DNA of 64,000 bases from Glandiceps talaboti. Taxonomy: Eukaryota; Hemichordata; Enteropneusta; Spengelidae. How positions within the stretch are numbered: position 1 is the first letter of the stretch; each line of letters opens with the position of its first letter. Location of the stretch: the NCBI RefSeq assembly GCF_964340395.1, contig NC_135554.1, forward strand, positions 26,401,592 to 26,465,591. The letters are read 5' to 3'. The position numbers and the translations under genes are program-made. Of this stretch, positions 14,716 to 23,338 are shown in pieces. The notes under the pieces were generated by a model, which did no database searches, was not told where the DNA came from, and worked only from the letters and a program-made list of their open reading frames with translations.

Positions 14716-17700
14716 CAGATACAGATTACGACGGAGTCTGGCAAAGCATTCAAATTTTTTAAGATCCTTATTCTTTACGTCTATACTTTATGTTCAAACA
14801 TATTCAACTTGGTATATACACACATCTTATATAGACACATGTTGTCAGGACATAGACTGACCAGGATATAACTCCTATACTTTATGTTCAAACATATTCA
14901 ACTTGGTATATTTACACAATGTCCAGATGACAATGAGCAATGTAGAAGCTGAAATACCAAGTCACTTATTAACTGTATAAACTTTAATAAAAGTACATCA
15001 TAGTTGTAACATCTGGTGCATTGACATTCTTTGCTTAAATAATGGCAAAGGAAAGTGGAGTGAACTATAGTATAAGCTAACAGCATAGCTGTATTGACCA
15101 AGGTAATATATGAAGAGAATGAGTTGATGGAGTGAACTATAACTTATAAGCTAACAGCCATACATTGTACATGTAGCTATATTGACCAAGGTAATATTTG
15201 AAGGGAATGAGATGATGACATGCGAGTAACTAATGTTGGTGACATGGGACGCATGTGTGAGTATTCAATGTTTGTTTTATCTAATCATATCTGTTGAAGC
15301 AAATAGTTGGGTGTTTTGTGCAATGTCATCAACCATGAAGCTGAAATCTGTTTTGAAAAAGTTCAATGTTATTATGCCTGATTAGTCTTGTCACTCACAA
15401 GCCTTGAATTCTTCCTAAATGGAATGACATAGTGTAGTTTTGTAGACAGTCTGACTACATTGGATGTGTGATGTTGATTGTAAAAATAGTGGCATTCCAT
15501 AGTTTTAGCTGCTATGGTAAGACTGCAGGAAAGTGTGATTCTATAGTAGAAGTGATGGATTTCCATTAAAGTAGAGATATCTATGATGGTTACACTTTGT
15601 TGTTGTGGGAAAAAGTCTGATTTCAGGTAAACGAGCAGTCGTGATAACCTTCATTTCAAGTGTGTTCATGCATGCTCAAAAGTCCTTTCATACTTTCAGA
15701 ATATGGTCCTGGTACTTAGATTAATGAGAATTTAGTTTATGTGACTGTCCTTGAGAGTGTGTTTTCAAATAAATGGCTGAGAGTAATATTCTGCCACAAA
15801 AAATAAGTAACTGAATGAAAATAGAAAGGAAATCATGATAATGATTTAAGTTCTAATCTTTTATCCATATTGGATTGTTCTGTAAGTTATATCAACTCAT
15901 CTCCCAAGAAGTCCAGAATGGCTGTTATATCCTTGACATGTTCACTGTTAATATAGTTGTAGTATAGTTACAGAGTAGGTAGTTGTTGTTCTACTCTGGA
16001 TCTTAAACTATCAAGTGTTACCAAACAGGGAGGGATGACAAACCTCACTGCATACAGCAAAGATTCTCACACAACAGCTTTTCATTGGAAGGAGACTTGA
16101 TTTATTATTCCACTTGAACTCAAAATCCAAATCCCGTACTTACTGGGGAGGTTGAGAGTTAATACAGGAGGAAACTGGAGAGCCCAGGGAAAACCTGTAT
16201 TGTGTTAATGGAGGAGGAAACAAGAGAGCCCAGGGAAATCCTGTATTGTTGGTAGTCAAACTAAATGATGCTCTCCTTAGGTACAGTTTGCAAATTTAAT
16301 CAAACTCAGACCATAACTAACAAAGAATTCAGTAACAAGAGAAGAGTGGTTAACATTTGATTACGAAAAAACCCACACAAGTAAAACTTGTAAAGTATTT
16401 AAATCACTGCATGCTGATTTTTCTGCAGTTTGTCTTTAATTTAGAAAATGTTTGTAAATATGTGTGCAACTTTACATCTTGGTTTTCAATGTTTTGACGT
16501 GATGCACATACAGTATTTACTGAAATGATAATTTCAAATCACTGAATGATGCCACTTTTATAAGCTATGCAAAGTTATTTATGTCTGACTCATGTTTCCA
16601 CATGTTAGCTTTTGAGCGCAGGTGAAACTACCCAGCCATAAATTGTACAAAAATGCATTCAATCATACCTCAACAATATTCTTGGAAGTAATCATTGGAA
16701 AGTAAATTGGAATGTGAAGGCTTTTTAGAAGACAGTGATGGTAATGAGGCATGCTATGCTTTTTTAGATCTAGTGGAAGATAAATAGCACTAATAATGGA
16801 AGAAAAGAATCCCTTGTACATTGTACAGTTAGGTATGTGTAGTAATGTAGATTGGTAAACAGGTGCTGCTCTATCTGTTTTCAACAGTTCAAGGTTATCG
16901 GGATGACATAGTGAAACTTAAGTGTCAGACAGTGATTGAAAGTTGAATGTTAAACTTATGACAGTGGGAAATGAGGTTTCGGTTTACGCAAACTAAAACT
17001 ATTGTTGTTCGATGTGGTAGATTACGGTGCTTCTATTTTGTGGATATAATTACTCTAATCAAGATAGTGAGTAGGCACTACAGAAAACCTTGTTATCAGA
17101 AACACCACCCTACTGTGAGTATAATTAAACCAATGGTCCATTCAACAGCTTATATCAGAAACATCACCCTACTGTCAATTCAATAGCTTATATCAGAAAC
17201 ACCACCCTACTGTCAATTCAAAAGCTTATATCAGAAACACCACCCTACTGTCAATTCAATAGCTTACATCAGAAACACCACCCTACTGTCAATTCAATAG
17301 CTTACATCAGAAACACCACCCTACTGTCAATTCAATAGCTTATATCAGAAACACCACCCTACTGTCAATTCAATAGCTTACATCAGAAACACCACCCTAC
17401 TGTCAATTCAATAGCTTACATCAGAAACACCACCCTACTGTCAATTCAATAGCTTATATCAGAAACACCACCCTACTGTCAATTCAAAAGCTTATATCAG
17501 AAACACCACCCTACTGTCAATTCAATAGCTTATATCAGAAACACCACCCTACTGTCAATTCAATAGCTTATATCAGAAACACCACCCTACTGTCAATTCA
17601 ATAGCTTATATCAGAAACACCACCCTACTGTCAATTCAATAGCTTATATCAGAAACACCACCCTACTGTCAATTCAATAGCTTATATCAGAAACATCACC

Positions 17701-20517
17701 CTACTGTCAATTCAATAGCTTATATCAGAAACACCACCCTACTGTCAATTCAATAGCTTATATCAGAAACACCACCCTACTGTCAATTCAATAGCTTATA
17801 TCAGAAACATCACCCTACTGTCAATTCAATAGCTTATATCAGAAACACCACCCTACTGTCAATTCAATAGCTTATATCAGAAACACCAACCTACTGTCAA
17901 TTCAATAGCTTATATCAGAAACACCACCCTACTGTCAATTCAATAGCTTATATCAGAAACACCACCCTACTGTCAATTCAATAGCTTATATCAGAAACAC
18001 CAACCTACTGTCAATTCAATAGCTTATATCAGAAACACCACCCTACTGTCAATTCAATAGCTTACATCAGAAACACCACCCTACTGTCAATTCAATAGCT
18101 TACATCAGAAACACCACCCTACTGTCAATTCAATAGCTTATATCAGAAACACCAACCTACTGTCAATTCAATAGCTTACATCAGAAACACCAACCTACTG
18201 TCAATTCAATAGCTTATATCAGAAACACCATCCTACTGTCAATTCAATAGCTTATATCAGAAACACCATCCTACTGTCAATTCAATAGCTTATATCAGAA
18301 ACACCACCCTACTGTCAATTCAATAGCTTATATCAGAAACACCAACCTACTGTCCATTCAATAGCTTATATCAGAAACACCATCCTACTGTCAATTCAAT
18401 AGCTTATATCAGAAACACCACCCTACTGTCAATTCAATAGCTTACATCAGAAACACCAACCTACTGTCAATTCAATAGCTTATATCAGAAACACCATCCT
18501 ACTGTCAATTCAATAGCTTATATCAGAAACACCACCCTACTGTCAATTCAATAGCTTATATCAGAAACACCAACCTACTGTCAATTCAATAGCTTATATC
18601 AGAAACACCACCCTACTGTCAATTCAATAGCTTATATCAGAAACACCACCCTACTGTCAATTCAATAGCTTATATCAGAAACACCACCCTACTGTCAATT
18701 CAATAGCTTATATCAGAAACACGACCCTACTGTCAATTCAATAGCTTATATCAGAAACACCAACCTACTGTCAATTCAATAGCTTATATCAGAAATGCCA
18801 CCCTACTGTCAATTCAATAGCTTATATCAGAAATGCCACCCTACTGTCAATTCAATAGCTTATATCAGAAATGCCACCCTACTGTCAATTCAATAGACAA
18901 ATAGCTTGTATCAGAAATGCCACTCTACTGTCAATTCAATAGCTTATATCAGAAACACGACCCTACTGTCAATTCAATAGACAAATAGCTTGTATCAGAA
19001 ATGCCACTCTACTGTCAATTCAATAGCTTATATCAGAAACACGACCCTACTGTCAATTCAATAGACAAATAGCTTGTATCAGAAATGCCACTCTACTGTC
19101 AATTCAATAGCTTATATCAGAAACACCACCCTACTGTGAGTATAAAGCCAAACATCAATTGCTACTGTTGTACAATGAATTAACCAAGCTGTCCATTCTG
19201 TAAAGTCACCACATATTTGTGGCTTGTAACAAAGCAGTGTTGAACCCAATGCACATTTCACATATATGTATGTGTATTTGGTGTTCCATTCTATGTGAGC
19301 ATTTTGAAGTTTTTGAATAACTTAACATCTATGAACTGTTCACGCCAACAATAAGTGATATTTATCGACATAAGAAAAGCCAGATACTTTAGTAACTGAA
19401 ATTTGTGATCTTTAGTAAACTGAAATTTGTGATCTTGACAAAAACTACTGTCATTGTTTTCGTGTGTAAGTGTTTGAGTCACTGTGAATAATACCAGATA
19501 CTTGACAAAACTGCTGTTGATGTTTTTCAAATGTGAGCAGGGCTCGAAATTAACAGTAGTCTCATGTCCACAGACTACCAATTCATGTCATGGGACTACC
19601 ATAATTTGCAGGTGGTAGCCCACTCAGGCTACCACTGATTATGCGATGATTGAAAGGATGGAAGATTTACAGACATAAAAGTATTTTTCTAACACACATA
19701 TTTCGAATAGGAGAACTCTGCCCACTAGGACTACCAAAGAAAAAAGCTAATTTCAAGCCCTGCGTGAGTCACAGTGAATAATACGGTGAATAAAAATAAC
19801 TGTCAGTCACAGTATGTTTGACATATTGACATGTGTAGAGAGACAGAGTGGAGTCAGACTAAGCCAATTCTTTAATCCCTATAGTTTATAGTTGTACACA
19901 GTGTTTGACATGTCACTGCAAGTCAACAATGATAAAGCAGACAATGTACATGTATTCCTGTGTCCAGGTATATATGCACAGTAGTGTCATCTTGTTCCAT
20001 AATAACATTGCCGAGGTTAATCCATTGTAAGTACGTAGAGGATCAATGCTACCACCGGCCACATGGTGCACGTCGGATACTTTACACTCTCTTTACATTA
20101 GGTCACTACTGACTTGTACATCATCATCATCAAGACACATTACAGATCAAATCCAAGCTTATCATTGGCTTTGAGATTTGCTATGCCATTCATGTTGCAA
20201 TATCACTATTAGTATAGTTTTCCATATATGATTAATTATTAAACCAACTTGATACAATGATAAATGAATTTACTATCTGTGGTAATAGCTAAAGACAAAA
20301 TACATTGAATTGATTTGCTTTGAAGTATTTACTATCTGTGGTAATAGCTAAAGACAAAATACATTGAATTTATTTGCTTTGAAGTACATTTACACAAATG
20401 TATGTATTTGTATAAATTTAGGTTGCATTGTATTATCATGACATACATACATATATACATACATACATACATACATACATACATACATACATACATACAT
20501 ACATACATGCATACATG

Positions 20518-20549
<32 letters not shown>

Positions 20550-23261
20550 CATACATGCATACACATGTGTATGTATGTATGTATGTATGTATGTATGTAT
20601 GTATGTATGTATGTATGTATGTGTGTGTATGTATGTATGTATGTATGTATGTATGTATGTGTGTGTATGTATTATGTATGTATGTATGTATGTATGTATG
20701 TATGTATGTATGTATGTATGTATGTATGTATGTATGTATGTATGTATGTATGTATGTATGTATAAATGTATAAATGTATGTATGTTTATGTATGTGTGTA
20801 TGTATGTATGTATGTATGTATGTATGTATGTATGTATGTATGTATGTATGTATTTTTATGTATGTGTGTATGTGTGTGTATGCATATATGTACGTAATCA
20901 TAAGGCCATCTGTCTCTATAATTGATACCATGCAAGCTAAGTAAAAACATGTTAAAGGTTTGTTTTTAAAGACTGTCACAGGCCACACTACCAGGAACTT
21001 TCTCTGCTTTGCAAGAAGCTTTAATATAATACATCGTTTTCTGTTTTATGATATCAAATAAAGGATTCCCATATTGTTACTATATTAGAATTTGATTATG
21101 TTGGATGTACATTCTACCGACATATTTATAACCTAGACAGGTTATATCTTCAGTATATTTGACATTTACTGCTTTTGTGCTCAAATTGCTAAATATCCTG
21201 TCTCATCCCAATGAAATATTAAAATGTTAGTAATATCCGTAGTTAGGTCATAATTTACATGCACAGCTGGGTACGAATGCAGTAACTGTAAGGTGTCAAT
21301 ACATCCCAGTGTTAAAAGGAGCAATGCACAGATGCCTCACTACAAAGCTTTCAAGAAACATCATAAACTTTTATCATATTATGTATCTTCAAGTGATTTA
21401 TAGAGTAGCCTAGTGTTATAAAATGTCAAAGTATAACTTAGTAGACAGTACTGTATTCGTGATGGACTTGGGTACAACATTCATAAACAGTTGAGAGCAT
21501 GACAGCTGGCTATGTTTTAACTTTGACCTTGGCATAGTGCACACTGCAGGAAGCTGAGTATCAAGTTTAATTTCACTTCAGGTACCTTCCTGCTGGGCTC
21601 TTTAATTGCATTCTAACTTTGCACTGTGCACACATACACATGACAAATCTATGTAAGAAGGTGTTTTGACAAGTTTCTCGTTAATCAATCAAATACAGAA
21701 ATTGCACAAACTCAGAACAGTGGTTTTGGCACGTTTCATGAAGAACGAAACAAATTCAGTATTTTGACATGCTTCACAATAATCTATTCAAAAGAGAAAT
21801 GACAGTCCCTATGTTATAATCTATTTATTATAAACTGTTATAAATTTCACATAATTGATACAAGTAGCTTGTAATACAGTGCCACGGGTCAATGTTCTAT
21901 GATTGATTAAAAGTAAGGATTTTTATGACAATATCATGAACTGTTTGAAAAATAACCAATACGTTCATGATAGACTTTTTCACTATGAACAACTGACAAG
22001 TTCATGGATGTCACATCACTTTGGATGGACAAGATGAATATTACAGATGGCATATCTATGACATGAATTGGTAGCAAGTCAAATATCATTTATGGAATAC
22101 AGTGATTATGCTGCAGTACCAAAGATTGTTATTTTATATTTATGATCTAGCTGAATTCATAATTAAGTTATAGTAATCTAAATTATGTTAGAAAACAAGG
22201 TGAGCTTATTGCAAGTTCCCCTAACTCTGTGTATATATGTTAGATTGTTACCAAGCTTCCCAAACTCTTTGCATTTGAGTCACGTAGGTTAGATTGCTAC
22301 AAAGCTCCCCAAACTATGCATTTGAGTCATATATTTAAGATTATTACAATGGTCCCAAAACTCTATGGATATTCTGATAGGGTAGATTGTTACAAAGTTT
22401 CCCTAACTCTATGCATTTGAGTCATATAGGTTAGATTGATACAAAGCTCCCAAACTATGCATATGTGTCGTATAGGTTAGATTGATACAAAGCTCCCCTA
22501 ACTGTGCATTTGAGTCATATAGGTTAGATTGATACAAAGCTCCCCTAACTCTATGCATTTGAGTCATACAGGTTAGATTGTTACAAAGCTCCCCTTGTAT
22601 TCTCTGTATATACATGTAGGTTAGATTGTCACAAAATTTCCCTAAATCTATAGGTTTAGATTGATACAAAGCTCCCTAGCTCTATGCATTTGAGTCATAC
22701 AGGTTAGATTGATATAAAGCTCCCCTAACTTGATACATTTGAGTCATACATTTTAGATAGTTACAAAGTTCCCTAGCTCTATACATTTGAGTAATAAATA
22801 TTAAATTCTTACAACTCTTTCCTAATTCTATGCATTTGAGTCATATATTTGACTTTGTTTGACTTGCAAACAATTTCAGGTCAGTATTTGTATAAAGTAA
22901 TTTTGATATCTTTCATCATAGTACAGAGTACAGTCTCAATATTTACTTGCACTATACACTCTTAGATATGTATAGACAAGATGTCGTGAGGTAGATAATG
23001 ATGTCATCTCATTGGTATGCACATTAGTTGTAAGATTTATCAAAAGTTGGATTTTGAGTATATTCATATAAACTTGATTATGTATAAAATCAATGTCAAT
23101 TTAATACATGAAGAGCTTTCAAATGTTATCTAGACTTGTATGTATGTATGTATGTATGTATGTATGTATGTATGTATGTATGTATGTATGTATGTATGTA
23201 TGTATGTATGTATGTATCATTGTATGTACGGTATGTATGTATGTATGTATGTATGTATGTA

Positions 23262-23338
<77 letters not shown>

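Noticed and set aside
13404-14753. Very long minus-strand open frames (up to 449 codons)
   Set aside because: They are translations of the ACAGAT/GATA repeat (Ser-Val, Ile-Tyr, Cys-Ile patterns); only the first dozen codons match a LINE tail.
17092-19145. CRISPR-like regular array
   Set aside because: The whole 38-bp unit is repeated with no unique spacers, and it sits in an intron of an animal gene. The same holds for 4259-6330.
20332-20988. ORFs of Tyr-Ile-His-Thr or Met-Tyr-Val-Cys repeats
   Set aside because: Artefacts of ACAT/ATGT tetranucleotides, as are those at 742-1065, 8669-9020, 23108-23363, 36589-36842, 47316-47561, 56041-56337 and 57047-57332.
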